64,000 nucleotides of DNA from TMED8 sp038125725 (GCA_038125725.1 JAYPEK010000019.1:6159-70158); one strand, 5' to 3'; counted from the first letter of the stretch, positions 37,087 through 46,295 are shown. Numbers and translations: made by a program. Notes: generated by a model from the letters alone, not told the origin.

Positions 37087-37371
37087 GGCCGCTTTCCGGC
37101 GTGTTCGAGCCGAGCCTTGTCTTTATTGCATGGGATTGTAGCCCATAAGATCGTGATGTTAAGCCCTATCCGCCACAATGGTTTCAGTTCGTCAAATTCT
37201 CTTTTTGGAGCTTACAACTGAATTTCAGGGTATTTGGGTTCGTTTTGTCATTTGCATTAGGTCACTACTTGAAAGTTATCTAAAATCGAATAAATTTTTA
37301 TAAATGTAACCAAGTGTTGATTCTTTAGCGTGGTTCAGAAATTAAACTCTCACCTTGTACAAAACTTACTG
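37087..37371. other. AT-rich intergenic stretch with no gene
   Basis: This stretch is markedly richer in A and T than its surroundings (for example the run ending near 37310) and contains no convincing reading frame on either strand. It could hold the promoter of the minus-strand fragment at 37065, but no clear -35/-10 pair stands out. It borders remnants on both sides and looks like part of a rearranged segment. Confidence 0.5.
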
Positions 37372-37895
37372 TTACGTCACTACAAAGGTAATCGATTCGG
37401 TGCTGGTGTTACCGTGATCGTCTGTGACATCAATGGAAGCAGTGTAATCACCGTCCGTTGCATCGCTGACAAAGGTGTAGGTGTTGGCGTTAGCATCAAG
37501 CGTGAACCCACTGAGCGATGTGTCGGGGGTAACCGCATAGCTCAAATTGTCACCATCTGCATCCTCACCCAACAGCATGCCCTTGTAGGTCTGGCTGTTG
37601 CCCGTGGTCACGGTCGTCAGGTTCTTATATGCAGCATCATCCATCAACACGCCGTCATTGCCATAGGCGCTACTATCGGCCGCTATGGTGCCGGCGCCCT
37701 CGTTGAAATTCCAATAGCCGCTTAGGTTGGCCTAGTCACCGTTCAACTGGCGGTCCATGTCGGCCTGAATCTCGGTCTGGGTCCTGGCCTTGTCCCAAAT
37801 GCGCACGTCGTGGACCTGGCCGGTGAAATGGTTTGAGGTGCTGGCGCCGGCCGGTTGCGCGCCGACATAAACCGGCTTCGAAGGGTCGGAAATCG
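37372..37895 (-). pseudogene. Remnant of a LamG / cadherin-like repeat surface protein
   Basis: Read on the minus strand, one frame gives the end of a LamG jelly-roll domain (KPVYVGAQPAG, HFTGQVHDVRIWDKARTQ), then an in-frame TAG at 37732-37734, then GYWNFNEGAGTIAADSSAYG. A cadherin-like repeat follows (LLGEDADGDNLSYAVTP through DYTASIDVTDDHGNTS), with a stop at 37372. GAG to TAG at that codon would explain the interruption. The 5' end is lost where a TolC fragment on the other strand begins, near 37890-37900. Such domains occur in large secreted adhesins; only about 170 residues remain. Confidence 0.75.
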
Positions 37896-38476
37896 ATCCC
37901 GTGGCCGACACCCGCCGGCGCATCGTCGAGGAAACCCGCAACGCCTGGCAGGACCTGCACACGGCGCGCGCCACCGCCGCATCGCGCAAGAACCAGGCCG
38001 ACATCGCCGCCGCGTTCCTGGAACTGGCGCGCGAGGAGCGCAAGCTCGGCAACCGCTCCTTGATCGACGTGCTGACCGGCGAGACCGAACTGATCAACGC
38101 CCAGAGCGACGCCGAATCGGCCGAGAGCGACGTCATTATCGCCGCCTACAAACTGCTCAACATCGTCGGCGAACTGACGCCCGGCGTGTTCCACGGCCAG
38201 CCGGCCCTGATGCCGCCGAAGCCAAGTCAAACGGAAAAAGCCCCGGCGCCCATGCGTGAAGCCAAGGCCGATGAAGCGAATGGTGAAGCGACCGGCGATG
38301 CGCCGCCGACCGCCGAGGCCGACCCGCTGGCACCCTACCGACCGGATCCGGAAATGGTTCCCGACGGCGAGCTCACCGGCGCCGCCATCCAGCCCTTCGC
38401 CGATTTCTTCGAGGGCGTGCGCGACGTGTTCGAGGACAACTTCGAGAAAAGTGGGCCCGCCGGCCTCAAGCGGTGA
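37896..38476 (+). pseudogene. C-terminal fragment of a TolC-family outer-membrane efflux protein
   Basis: About 190 residues match the last helical repeat of type I secretion TolC proteins: TRRRIVEETRNAWQDLHTARA, then FLELAREERKLGNRSLIDVLTGETELINAQSDAESA and YKLLNIVGELTP, followed by a long acidic Pro/Glu/Ala-rich tail. The N-terminal two thirds, including the signal peptide, are missing. Upstream, the frame reaches a stop at 37868 through LamG antisense sequence. A GTG at 37901 gives the longest start but has no ribosome site. Its end overlaps the convergent SDR gene by 11 nt. Confidence 0.8.
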
Positions 38477-39257
38477 TGCCGCCGTCCACCGGCAGCGCCG
38501 CGCCGGTGATGAACGACGCCTCGTCGGAAATCAGAAACAGCGCCGCGCGGGCCACTTCTTCCGGGCGCCCGAAACGTTGCAGCGGCACCACGCCGGCGCG
38601 GCCGGCGACCATTTCCTCGACCTCATCAGCGCTGCGGCCGGGCGCTTCGGGGCTGGAATCGGGGCGCGAGACGAAGACCCTGAGCATTGGCGTGTCGATG
38701 GGGCCGGGGCAGACGGCATTGACGCGTATATTGTCGGCGGCGAGGCGCTTGGAGAGCGACTTCACGAAGCCCACGGTGCCGTACTTCATCATCGAATAGA
38801 CCGGGCTCTGCGGCGAACCCATGAGGCCCGCCGTCGAAGCGGTGAACAAGAGCGCGCCGGCGCCGGACTTGCGCAGATGCGGGATCGCGGCCTCGGTGGT
38901 GATCAGGTGGCTGCGCAAGTTGAGATCAACGGCGAAGTCGAAGCCCGCCATGTCGACCCCCTCCACCGCCGCCGGGCCGGGATGACCGACGTGGTTCCAG
39001 ACGAAGTCGAGACGGCCGAAGGAGCGCGCCGCCAACTCGACGATTCCCTTCGCCGCCGCGTCGTCGGTCAAGTCGGCGGCGATGGCGATGGCCTTGCCGC
39101 CGGACCTGACGATCTCGTCGGCAACCTGGTTGACGCCCGCCTCGTCACGGTCGACGACGGCCACTTCGGCGCCCTCGGCGGCGAAGATTTCCGCTCCGGC
39201 GCGGCCCATGCCCGACGCCGCGGCGGTGATAATTCCGGCTTTCCCCTGAAGTCGCAT
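38466..39257 (-). CDS. Short-chain dehydrogenase/reductase (SDR)
   Basis: 263 residues of a classical SDR. The cofactor motif is TAAASGMGRAGAEIF (variant of TGxxxGxG), the acidic VVDRDE suggests NAD, and the catalytic Ser/Tyr/Lys lie in FTASTAGLMGSPQSPVYSMMKYG. The C terminus ITGAALPVDGGITA is typical. GAGGAG lies upstream of the start. The substrate is unknown. It follows a second SDR gene on the same strand by 18 nt, so the two are co-transcribed. Confidence 0.9.
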   Translation of the reverse strand: MRLQGKAGIITAAASGMGRAGAEIFAAEGAEVAVVDRDEAGVNQVADEIVRSGGKAIAIAADLTDDAAAKGIVELAARSFGRLDFVWNHVGHPGPAAVEGVDMAGFDFAVDLNLRSHLITTEAAIPHLRKSGAGALLFTASTAGLMGSPQSPVYSMMKYGTVGFVKSLSKRLAADNIRVNAVCPGPIDTPMLRVFVSRPDSSPEAPGRSADEVEEMVAGRAGVVPLQRFGRPEEVARAALFLISDEASFITGAALPVDGGITA

Positions 39258-39275
39258 GGTTCGCTCCTCCCGTTT

Positions 39276-40028
39276 CTATGTTCCCAATCCCAGACCGCCG
39301 TCCACATGGATCGCCTGGCCGGTGATCTGGCCGGCATCGTCCGACAGCAAAAACGCCACCAGCGCCGCCACATCGTCGGGCGTGGCGATGCGCCCCGTCG
39401 GCGTTCGCTTGGCGGCCCGCTCCCAGGCCGCGTCGCCGATCGACGAATGGCCGCAGGCTTCCTTTTGCGTATAGCCCGGCACCACGGCGTTGACCGTCAC
39501 GCCGTCCGCCGCCAGTTCGCGCGCCAGGGTCCGCACCAGCGCCTCGACGCCGGCCTTGGCGGCGGCGCTGGCGGCGAACAGCCGTTCCGCATCGAACACA
39601 TGCGCAACAAACGACGAGACCGCGACGACGCGGCCCGTATCCGATTTCTTGAGATGCGGTACGGCCGCCGAAGCAATCTCGAAGAAGGCGCCGGTCATGG
39701 CCGCGTGGCTGGCATCGAGCTGGCCGCGGTCGGTCGCTTCGATGCCGCCCGCTTGCGCGAAGCCGGCATTGGCGACCACCTGGTCGAGGCCACCGAAAAC
39801 ATCGGCGGCTTTCGCCACCAGGCCCGCGCCGGCGCCGGCTTCGGCGAGATCGGAGAAGGCCCAATCCACATGCGCACCAGAGGCGCGCGCTTCGGAAGCG
39901 ACGGCGGCGAGCGCCGCTCCGGATTTCCGCGTATGCAGGAACAGGCGTACGTCAGGGCCGGACAGACGCCGGGCGACGGCGGCGCCGATGCCACTCGCCG
40001 CGCCGGTGATCAGCACGCGCCGTGTCAT
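39276..40028 (-). CDS. SDR-family protein lacking the catalytic tyrosine
   Basis: 250 residues with the SDR fold: ITGAASGIGAAVARRL cofactor loop, VVANAGFAQ, AVSSFVAHVF with the conserved Ser, and GQAIHVDGGLGLG at the end. Where YxxxK is expected the sequence is FAASAAAKAG, so the position four residues before the Lys is Ser rather than Tyr. It may be catalytically altered or act as a partner of the next SDR. It lies 7 nt before the argG stop on the same strand, so it is in a run argG-SDR-SDR. Confidence 0.85.
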   Translation of the reverse strand: MTRRVLITGAASGIGAAVARRLSGPDVRLFLHTRKSGAALAAVASEARASGAHVDWAFSDLAEAGAGAGLVAKAADVFGGLDQVVANAGFAQAGGIEATDRGQLDASHAAMTGAFFEIASAAVPHLKKSDTGRVVAVSSFVAHVFDAERLFAASAAAKAGVEALVRTLARELAADGVTVNAVVPGYTQKEACGHSSIGDAAWERAAKRTPTGRIATPDDVAALVAFLLSDDAGQITGQAIHVDGGLGLGT

Positions 40029-40035
40029 CGCCGGT

Positions 40036-41244
40036 TTATCCGAAGTGCTTGCGCAACCGCAGCCTCAGCGCGTTGAGCTTGATGAAGCCCTTGGCGTCGA
40101 CCTGGTCGTAGACGTCGTCGTCCTCGAAGGTGACCATGGCTTCCGAGTAGAGCGAGTTGGGCGACTTGCGCCCCGTGACGATGACGTTGCCCTTGTAGAG
40201 CTTCATGCGCACGGTGCCGGTGACGGGCTCCGAGGCCTTGTCGATGGCGGCCTGCAGCATCTCGCGTTCGGGCGCGAACCAAAAGCCGTTGTAGACCATC
40301 TCGGCATACTTGGGCATCAGCTCGTCCTTCGTGTGCATGGCGCCCTTGTCCAGCGTCAGACTCTCCATGGCGCGCTGCGCGTGGAACAGCACGGTGCCGC
40401 CGGGGGTCTCGTAAACGCCGCGCGACTTCATGCCGACGAAGCGGTTCTCGACGATGTCGATGGCGCCGACGCCATTGGCGCCGCCGAGCTCATTGAGCTT
40501 GGTCAACAGCTCGGCCGGGCTCAGGTTCTCGCCGTTGACGGCGACGGGATTGCCCTCTTCGAAGTCGATGGTGATCTCTTGCGGGGTGTCGGGGGCGAGC
40601 CAAGGTGGCGTCACGCGGGTCAGCACGTGCTCCCAGTCGGGCTCCTCCCACGGGTCCTCCAGCGCCTTCCCTTCCGACGAGATGTGCAGAAGATTGGCAT
40701 CCTGCGAGAACGGCGGCTCGCCGCGCTTGTCCTTGGGCACGGGGATCTGGTTTTTCTCGGCGTAGTCGATGAGCTTGGTGCGCGACGAGAGATCCCACTC
40801 TCGCCAGGGCGCGATGATCTTGATGTCGGGCTTCAAGGCATAGTAGCCGAGCTCGAAGCGCACCTGGTCGTTGCCTTTGCCGGTGGCGCCGTGGGAGACG
40901 GCGTCGGCGCCGGTCTCCAGCGCGATCTCGATCTGGCGCTTGGCGATCAGCGGCCGCGCGATGGAGGTGCCGAGCAGGTAGGTGCCTTCGTAGATGGCGC
41001 CGGCGCGGAACATGGGGAAGACATAGTCGCGGACGAATTCCTCGCGCAGGTCGTCGATGTAGATTTCCTTGATGCCGAGCATCTCGGCCTTCTGCCGCGC
41101 CGGCTCGAGCTCCTCGCCCTGGCCGAGATCGGCGGTGAAGGTCACCACCTCGCAGCCGTAGGTGTCTTGCAGCCATTTCAGGATTACCGAGGTATCGAGG
41201 CCGCCCGAATAGGCCAGCACCACTTTCTTGACGTCCGTCGCCAT
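40036..41244 (-). CDS. argG: Argininosuccinate synthase
   Basis: 402 residues matching ArgG over its whole length: VVLAYSGGLDTSVILKWLQDTYGCEVVTF with the ATP-pyrophosphatase SGGLDTS loop, GAIYEGTYLLGTSIARPLIAKRQIEIA, SHGATGKGNDQVRFELGY and GVYETPGGTVLFHAQRAMESLTLD. It joins citrulline and aspartate in arginine synthesis. The start MATDVKKVVLAYSGGLD is the usual one. The upstream 100 nt hold the promoter; the XRE regulator gene is further upstream on the same strand. Confidence 0.98.
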   Translation of the reverse strand: MATDVKKVVLAYSGGLDTSVILKWLQDTYGCEVVTFTADLGQGEELEPARQKAEMLGIKEIYIDDLREEFVRDYVFPMFRAGAIYEGTYLLGTSIARPLIAKRQIEIALETGADAVSHGATGKGNDQVRFELGYYALKPDIKIIAPWREWDLSSRTKLIDYAEKNQIPVPKDKRGEPPFSQDANLLHISSEGKALEDPWEEPDWEHVLTRVTPPWLAPDTPQEITIDFEEGNPVAVNGENLSPAELLTKLNELGGANGVGAIDIVENRFVGMKSRGVYETPGGTVLFHAQRAMESLTLDKGAMHTKDELMPKYAEMVYNGFWFAPEREMLQAAIDKASEPVTGTVRMKLYKGNVIVTGRKSPNSLYSEAMVTFEDDDVYDQVDAKGFIKLNALRLRLRKHFG

Positions 41245-41358
41245 GTCCGTTTCCTCAAATCATGTAGATCGAAAATGCCCGGTCGAGCGGCCGGGAGTAT
41301 AGGCGATAGACCCCGCCGGGCAAGGCCCGCGGGTCGAAATCAGCGCGCGAAACAGGGA

Positions 41359-41838
41359 CTAGTCCTTGCCGGTGCGGGCGAGCGTTTTAGCCAGCTCGAA
41401 GACGTTCTTGCGCACTTCCGGATCGACAATGCGGTAGTAGTAGCGGACCAACTCCAGCGTCTCGCGCCGGGCCATGGGGTTGGGCTGCAGGGTTTCCTGC
41501 TCCTGGTCCTTGAGGCCGGCAGCATAAGCGCCGCGTCGGGTACGGATTTCGGAGGGCATCTCCTCGAAAAAGTAGGAGACGTCGACGTCCAGCACTTCCG
41601 AGAATTGATAGAGTCGGCTGGCGCCGATGCGGTTAGCGCCCTTCTCATATTTCTGGATCTGCTGGAAGGTCAGGCCGACGGCCTCGCCGAGCTTTTCCTG
41701 GCTCAGTCCAAGCAGCGTGCGGCGCTGGCGCAGCCGGCTGCCGACATGTTGATCGACGGGGTTGGCGACGCCTGGCGGCAGGCGGCCGGTGTCGGCCTTG
41801 CCATAGCGTTCTTGGTATTTCTCCGGCACTTTCACCAT
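41359..41838 (-). CDS. XRE-family (Cro/CI-type) transcriptional regulator
   Basis: 159 residues. A helix-turn-helix domain at about 28-85 (HVGSRLRQRRTLLGLSQEKLGEAVGLTFQQIQKYEKGANRI) is followed by an alphaproteobacterial C-terminal extension (RRETLELVRYYYRIVDPEVRKNVFELAKTL). This form with a short N-terminal arm is widespread and highly conserved in alphaproteobacteria. Targets are not known from this sequence. It sits 98 nt downstream of the rlmN stop in an AT-richer promoter gap. Confidence 0.9.
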   Translation of the reverse strand: MVKVPEKYQERYGKADTGRLPPGVANPVDQHVGSRLRQRRTLLGLSQEKLGEAVGLTFQQIQKYEKGANRIGASRLYQFSEVLDVDVSYFFEEMPSEIRTRRGAYAAGLKDQEQETLQPNPMARRETLELVRYYYRIVDPEVRKNVFELAKTLARTGKD

Positions 41839-41936
41839 GGGGTCCCTCTGGCTGATAAGCGGCCTCTATGATTCCACGATTCGGCAACTAAAACTAGAGC
41901 CACTTAAAGGGTAATGTTCATAAATTAGTTATCGGT

Positions 41937-43028
41937 TTATTCCGCCGCCGCCGTGGCGCGGGCTTTGCGCTGACGTTCGCTGGCCGATTTCAACTGCCCG
42001 CAGGCGGCCATGATGTCGCGGCCGCGGGGCGCGCGGATCGGCGCCGAATAGCCCGCATCGTTGAGGAAATCGGCGAATCGCTTCATGGCGTTGCCGCTGG
42101 AGCACTCATAGGGTGCGCCCGGCCAGGCATTGAACGGGATCAGGTTGAACTTGGCCGGCGTGCCCTTTACCAGCTTGGCCAGCTGGCGGGCATCGGCAAG
42201 GCTGTCGTTGACGCCGTTCAGCATGACGTATTCGTAGGTGATGCGGCGCGCGTTGTTGGCGCCGGGATAATCGCGGCAGGCCGCCATCAGCTCCTTGATC
42301 GGGTATTTGCGGTTGATCGGCACCAGCACGTCGCGCAACTCGTCGGTCACCGCGTGCAGGCTGACCGCCAGGTTGACGCCCAGTTCCTCGCCGCAGCGGC
42401 GCATCTCCGGCACCACGCCGGACGTCGACAGCGTGATGCGGCGCTTGGAAAGCGCGATGCCCTCGTTGTCCATGATGATACGCAGCGCCGTGGCGACGTT
42501 GTCGTAATTGAACAGCGGCTCGCCCATGCCCATCATGACGATGTTGGAGATCAGCCGCCCGCCGTCCTTGGGCGTCGGCCACTCGCCGTAACTGTCGCGC
42601 GCCGCCATGAACTGGCCGACGATCTCGGCCGCCGTTAGGTTGCGCACCAGCTTCTGCGTGCCGGTATGGCAGAACGTGCAGGTCAGCGTGCACCCGACCT
42701 GCGACGAAATGCAGACGGCGCCCCGGTCGTCTTCGGGAATGAACACCGATTCGGCTTCCTGGCCGTCGGCGAACTTCATCAGCCATTTGCGGGTGCGGTC
42801 CTCGGAGGTCTGCTCGCGGCTGACCTCCGGCCGGGCGACCATGTGGGTCTCGGCCAGGCGCTGGCGGAAGTCCTTGGCCAGCGTCGTCATCTCGGCAAAG
42901 TCGGTTTCGCCGCGATGATAGATCCAGTGCCAGAGCTGCTTGGCGCGGAACGGCTTCTCGCCCAGCGACGCCATCTCCGCTTCAAGCTCGGCGCGGCTCA
43001 GGCCCACCAGGTTGCGGCGCGTGTCCAT
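41937..43028 (-). CDS. rlmN: 23S rRNA (adenine2503-C2) / tRNA methyltransferase RlmN
   Basis: 363 residues of a radical SAM methyltransferase. The cluster motif CTLTCTFC gives Cys113, 117 and 120. SQVGC precedes it, GMGEPLFNYDNV and ITLSTSGVVPEMRR follow, and the C-terminal Cys343 in DIMAACGQL is the methyl-carrying residue. It methylates A2503 in 23S rRNA and A37 in some tRNAs. It starts 1 nt after the stop of the IalB-like gene, so the two are likely co-expressed. Confidence 0.97.
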   Translation of the reverse strand: MDTRRNLVGLSRAELEAEMASLGEKPFRAKQLWHWIYHRGETDFAEMTTLAKDFRQRLAETHMVARPEVSREQTSEDRTRKWLMKFADGQEAESVFIPEDDRGAVCISSQVGCTLTCTFCHTGTQKLVRNLTAAEIVGQFMAARDSYGEWPTPKDGGRLISNIVMMGMGEPLFNYDNVATALRIIMDNEGIALSKRRITLSTSGVVPEMRRCGEELGVNLAVSLHAVTDELRDVLVPINRKYPIKELMAACRDYPGANNARRITYEYVMLNGVNDSLADARQLAKLVKGTPAKFNLIPFNAWPGAPYECSSGNAMKRFADFLNDAGYSAPIRAPRGRDIMAACGQLKSASERQRKARATAAAE

Positions 43029-43029
43029 C

Positions 43030-43539
43030 TCACTTGACCTTGCAGGCCTTACCGATGGCGCGGTAGGCGGCGGTGAAACCTTTCAGGGAATAGATGTCGG
43101 TGGTCTTGGTGCCGCGCGCCGAATAACCGACGACGCTCATCGTGGCGCCCTTGATCATCGCCGCAACCAGGGCGTTGTCGGCATCGGCGTCCGGCGCGAA
43201 GGCCCAGCCGTCCTTGGTGAACAGCTTGAACTGGGATTTGCCGATGGCGACAACCACGTCGGAACCGGCCTTGTGGGTATAGCCGGCGCGCACGGAAACC
43301 ACGTTCTTGGAGTTTTCCGCCGGCCGGTGGGTGACCATCAGATAGGTTGCGCCACGGACATTGTACTTGCCGCGCTTGTCTGTCGGTTCCGAACCCATAT
43401 AGCAGACGGTCTTGCCGGCTTCGCTATCGCTGAAGGCTTCCCAATCGCCGTGCTTGCCGAGAAACGACTCGGCGGAAACGGCGCCGGCACCGCCTGCGAT
43501 CAGGGCGAGGGCGAGAATGGAAAAGATCGTTTTCAACAT
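43030..43539 (-). CDS. Invasion-associated locus B (IalB)-family protein
   Basis: 169 residues: signal peptide MLKTIFSILALALIAGGAGAVSA, then GKHGDWEAFSDSEAGKTVCYMGSEP, KRGKYNVRGATYLMVTHRPAENSKNVVSVRAGYTH and a C-terminal TDIYSLKGFTAAYRAIGKAC. Two cysteines (near the N- and C-terminal ends of the mature protein) probably pair. Such periplasmic proteins are common in alphaproteobacteria; the name comes from Bartonella, but in free-living bacteria the role is not known. The ATG at 43537-43539 is chosen for the signal peptide; the open frame extends further only as asparaginase antisense. Confidence 0.85.
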   Translation of the reverse strand: MLKTIFSILALALIAGGAGAVSAESFLGKHGDWEAFSDSEAGKTVCYMGSEPTDKRGKYNVRGATYLMVTHRPAENSKNVVSVRAGYTHKAGSDVVVAIGKSQFKLFTKDGWAFAPDADADNALVAAMIKGATMSVVGYSARGTKTTDIYSLKGFTAAYRAIGKACKVK

Positions 43540-43602
43540 GCGCCTTACATAGACCGCGAAACGCCGCTTGCCAAGGGGCAGGCCAGGGTTCACATAGGTT
43601 TC

Positions 43603-44619
43603 ATGGGGACAAGAACCGATCCGATTCTCACCGAAGTGACGCGTGGCGACCTGGTGGAAAGCCGCCACCGGGTGCGCGCCGCCGTGGTCGATGCCGAAGG
43701 CCAGATCGTCGAGGCCTGGGGCGATATTGCCGGCCATGTCTATCCGCGCTCGGCGATCAAGCCGTTGCAGGCGATTCCGTTGGTCGAGACCGGTGCCGCC
43801 GACGCCTTTGGCCTGGAGCCTCGGCACGTGGCGCTGGCCTGCGCGTCGCACCTGGGCGAGAAGGTTCACACCGAAACCGTCAGCCAATGGCTCGGCCATA
43901 TCGGCTGCGGCGCCGACGACCTCGAATGCGGCGGCCACCTGCCCCGCGCCGAGGGCGCAATGGTCGAACTGATCCGCTCCGGCGCACCCTTCAGTGGTAT
44001 CTACAACAACTGCTCGGGTAAGCACACCGGCTTCCTCACCACCTGCAAGCACCTTGGGGAAGAGACCAAAGGCTATATCGGCCCCACGCACCCGGCGCAG
44101 CAGAGCCTGGCGGCGCTGCTTTCGGAACTCGGCGGCGAAGCGCTCGACGCGACCGAACGCGGCTTCGACGGTTGCGGCATCCCAGTGCTCGGCATGCCGC
44201 TCTCCGCCCTCGCCCGCGCCATGGCGCGCATGGCCGCGCCGGAGACGCTATCGGAAGCGCGCGGGGATGCCGTCCGGCGCATCACCGCCGCGATGACCGC
44301 GCATCCGGAAATGGTGCGCGGCACCGGCGGCTTCGACACGGTTGCCATGCGCGCCGGCAAGGGCCGCTTCGCCACCAAGACCGGCGCCGAGGGCGTGCAT
44401 ATCGCCATCATCCCGGAGAAACGCCTGGGCATCGCGATCAAGGTCGCGGATGGCAACAACCGCGCCACGCCGGTGGTGATGACCGCCCTTCTCGATCGGC
44501 TCGGCGTGCTCGACGACGACGCACGCAATGCCCTCGCCGGCTTCGCCACCACGCCGGTGGAAAACGTCGTCGGCAGGCATGTGGGCGACATCCGGCTCGC
44601 CGAAGGCGCGCTGGATTAG
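43603..44619 (+). CDS. Rhizobial-type L-asparaginase (thermolabile AnsA-like family)
   Basis: 338 residues of the asparaginase II family unrelated to the E. coli enzymes. Family hallmarks are VTRGDLVESRHRVRAAVVDAEG, HVYPRSAIKPLQAIPLVETGAA, LACASHLGEKVHTETV, ECGGHLP, YNNCSGKHTGFL and GFDGCGIPVLGMPL. The conserved Ser-Lys pair in RSAIKP and SGKH belongs to the active site. It hydrolyses asparagine to aspartate and ammonia. The ATG at 43603 is divergent from the IalB-like gene across 63 nt. Its stop overlaps the convergent SpoU gene by 4 nt. Confidence 0.93.
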   Translation: MGTRTDPILTEVTRGDLVESRHRVRAAVVDAEGQIVEAWGDIAGHVYPRSAIKPLQAIPLVETGAADAFGLEPRHVALACASHLGEKVHTETVSQWLGHIGCGADDLECGGHLPRAEGAMVELIRSGAPFSGIYNNCSGKHTGFLTTCKHLGEETKGYIGPTHPAQQSLAALLSELGGEALDATERGFDGCGIPVLGMPLSALARAMARMAAPETLSEARGDAVRRITAAMTAHPEMVRGTGGFDTVAMRAGKGRFATKTGAEGVHIAIIPEKRLGIAIKVADGNNRATPVVMTALLDRLGVLDDDARNALAGFATTPVENVVGRHVGDIRLAEGALD

Positions 44620-45194
44620 TCGTTGTAGCCTTCGGGCGGCGTATCCAGGAACTTTTCCATCCGCTTGGCCTTGCGCGAGAAACGGCCGCCGTGCTTGTGC
44701 TCGGGTGCCGGCTCCGTCGGCGGGCCGGGCAATTGAGCACGGCGCGGGAACTTGTTGGCGCTCATCATCCGGTCATACATGACAATGGCTCCGGCGATGC
44801 CGACGTTGACGCAGAATTTGGTCGGAATCTTCACCACCCAGTCGCAGCGCGCCGCCAGTTCCGGCGACAACTCGCCCCGCTCCGGGCCCAGGATGTAGGC
44901 CGCCTGCGGCGGATGGCGGAAGCTCGGCAGTTCGACGGAGCTGTCCATCAGCTCGACGCCGACCAGATTGCAGCCGTCCGGCAGCATCAGCGATCCGGCG
45001 TCCGGGAACGAATAGAACGGCAGGTGGCCCATGGCGTTAGAGGTATCGGCCTTGTCGCCCAGCTTGCGTTCGTAGTTGGCGGCAACGGTGAAGACGAAGC
45101 TGGCACCGAAGGCATGCGCCGAGCGGAACAGGTTGCCGACGTTCATGCTCTTGGAAATGCTCTCGACGCCGATGCCGAAATAGCCGCGCGACAT
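44616..45194 (-). CDS. SpoU/TrmH-family RNA 2'-O-methyltransferase
   Basis: 192 residues with the trefoil-knot motifs of SPOUT enzymes: FGIGVESISKSMNVGNLFRSAHAFGASFVFTV (motif 1), AYILGPERGELSPEL (motif 2) and KIPTKFCVNVGIAGAIVMYDRM (motif 3). It would transfer a methyl group to a ribose in tRNA or rRNA. A basic C-terminal tail (GGRFSRKAKRMEKFLD) may contact RNA. The modified nucleotide is not known. It is divergent from the quinone oxidoreductase gene across 104 nt. Confidence 0.92.
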   Translation of the reverse strand: MSRGYFGIGVESISKSMNVGNLFRSAHAFGASFVFTVAANYERKLGDKADTSNAMGHLPFYSFPDAGSLMLPDGCNLVGVELMDSSVELPSFRHPPQAAYILGPERGELSPELAARCDWVVKIPTKFCVNVGIAGAIVMYDRMMSANKFPRRAQLPGPPTEPAPEHKHGGRFSRKAKRMEKFLDTPPEGYND

Positions 45195-45298
45195 GGAATT
45201 GCCTTTCTTGCTTATTGCCCGCTCTTGCCCCGTCGGCCAGGGTCGGGCAAAACCTCCATGATTTCAAGTTAACGGACTTACACTAGGAGCCCCCGACC

Positions 45299-46279
45299 AT
45301 GCGCGCCTTTCTCTGTCACGAATACGGCGAAGCCGAAACCATGAAGGTGGAGGAAACCGCGCCGCCGCCGATGATCGAGAACGGCGTGCGCATCGCGGTC
45401 AAGGCGTCGGGCGTCAATTTCGCCGACACGCTGATCATCAAGGGCGAATACCAGGTGCGGCCGCCGTTTCCCTTCAGCCCCGGCCTGGAGGCCGCCGGCG
45501 AGGTGATCGAGGTCGCGCCCGGCGTCACCGACTTCCACGTCGGCGACAAGGTCATGGCGATGACCGGGCACGGCGGCTTCGCCACCGAGGCGGTCACCGA
45601 TGCGGGCAACCTGATTCCGATGCCGGACGGCATGGCCTTCACCGAGGCCGCCGCCTTCCCGAGCGTCTACGGCACGTCCCACATCGGGCTGACCGAGAAA
45701 CTGAAGCTGCAGCCCGGCGAAACGTTGCTGGTGCATGGTGCCGCCGGCGGCGTCGGCCTCACCGCCGTGGAGATCGCCAAGAAGCTGGGCGCCACCGTTA
45801 TCGCCACCGCCGGCGGGCCGGAAAAGCTGGCCGTCGCTGGGCAGTATGGCGCCGACCATCTGATCGACTACCACAAGGAAGACATCCGCGAACGGGTCAA
45901 GCAACTGACCGACGGGCGCGGAGCCGACGCGGTCTACGATCCGGTCGGCGGCTCGGCCTTCGACGCATCGCTGCGCGCCACCGCGCAGCGCGGCCGCATC
46001 CTGGTGGTCGGCTTCGCCTCAGGCACCATCCCGCAGATTCCGGCCAACATCATCCTGGTCAAGAACATCACCGTCATCGGCTACTATTGGGGCGCACACA
46101 GGAAGCTCGACCCGGCGCTGGTCAAGCGCTCCTTCGCCGAGCTGATGGACTGGTACGCGGCCGGCGACCTGAAACCGCATATCTCCCACACCTTCCCGCT
46201 CGAGCAGGCCGCCGATGCCATGGCCATGCTGAAAAGCCGCAAGTCGACGGGCAAGGTGGTGTTGGAAATCGACACCTAA
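45299..46279 (+). CDS. Zinc-free NADPH:quinone oxidoreductase family (MDR)
   Basis: 326 residues of the medium-chain reductase superfamily. VNFADTLIIKGEYQVRPPFPFSPGLEAAGEV matches the quinone-oxidoreductase group, which lacks the zinc ligands; GAAGGVGLTAVEIAKKLGATVIATAG is the NADPH Rossmann loop, and VVGFASGTIPQIPANIILVKNITVIG follows. It probably reduces quinones or enones using NADPH. GGAG precedes the ATG. Confidence 0.92.
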   Translation: MRAFLCHEYGEAETMKVEETAPPPMIENGVRIAVKASGVNFADTLIIKGEYQVRPPFPFSPGLEAAGEVIEVAPGVTDFHVGDKVMAMTGHGGFATEAVTDAGNLIPMPDGMAFTEAAAFPSVYGTSHIGLTEKLKLQPGETLLVHGAAGGVGLTAVEIAKKLGATVIATAGGPEKLAVAGQYGADHLIDYHKEDIRERVKQLTDGRGADAVYDPVGGSAFDASLRATAQRGRILVVGFASGTIPQIPANIILVKNITVIGYYWGAHRKLDPALVKRSFAELMDWYAAGDLKPHISHTFPLEQAADAMAMLKSRKSTGKVVLEIDT

Positions 46280-46295
46280 ACCCGTATCCGGCGCC

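Noticed and set aside
38256..41871. Long plus-strand frames over the SDR and argG genes
   Set aside because: Antisense to genes with strong motifs; composition is low-complexity and no ribosome site is present.
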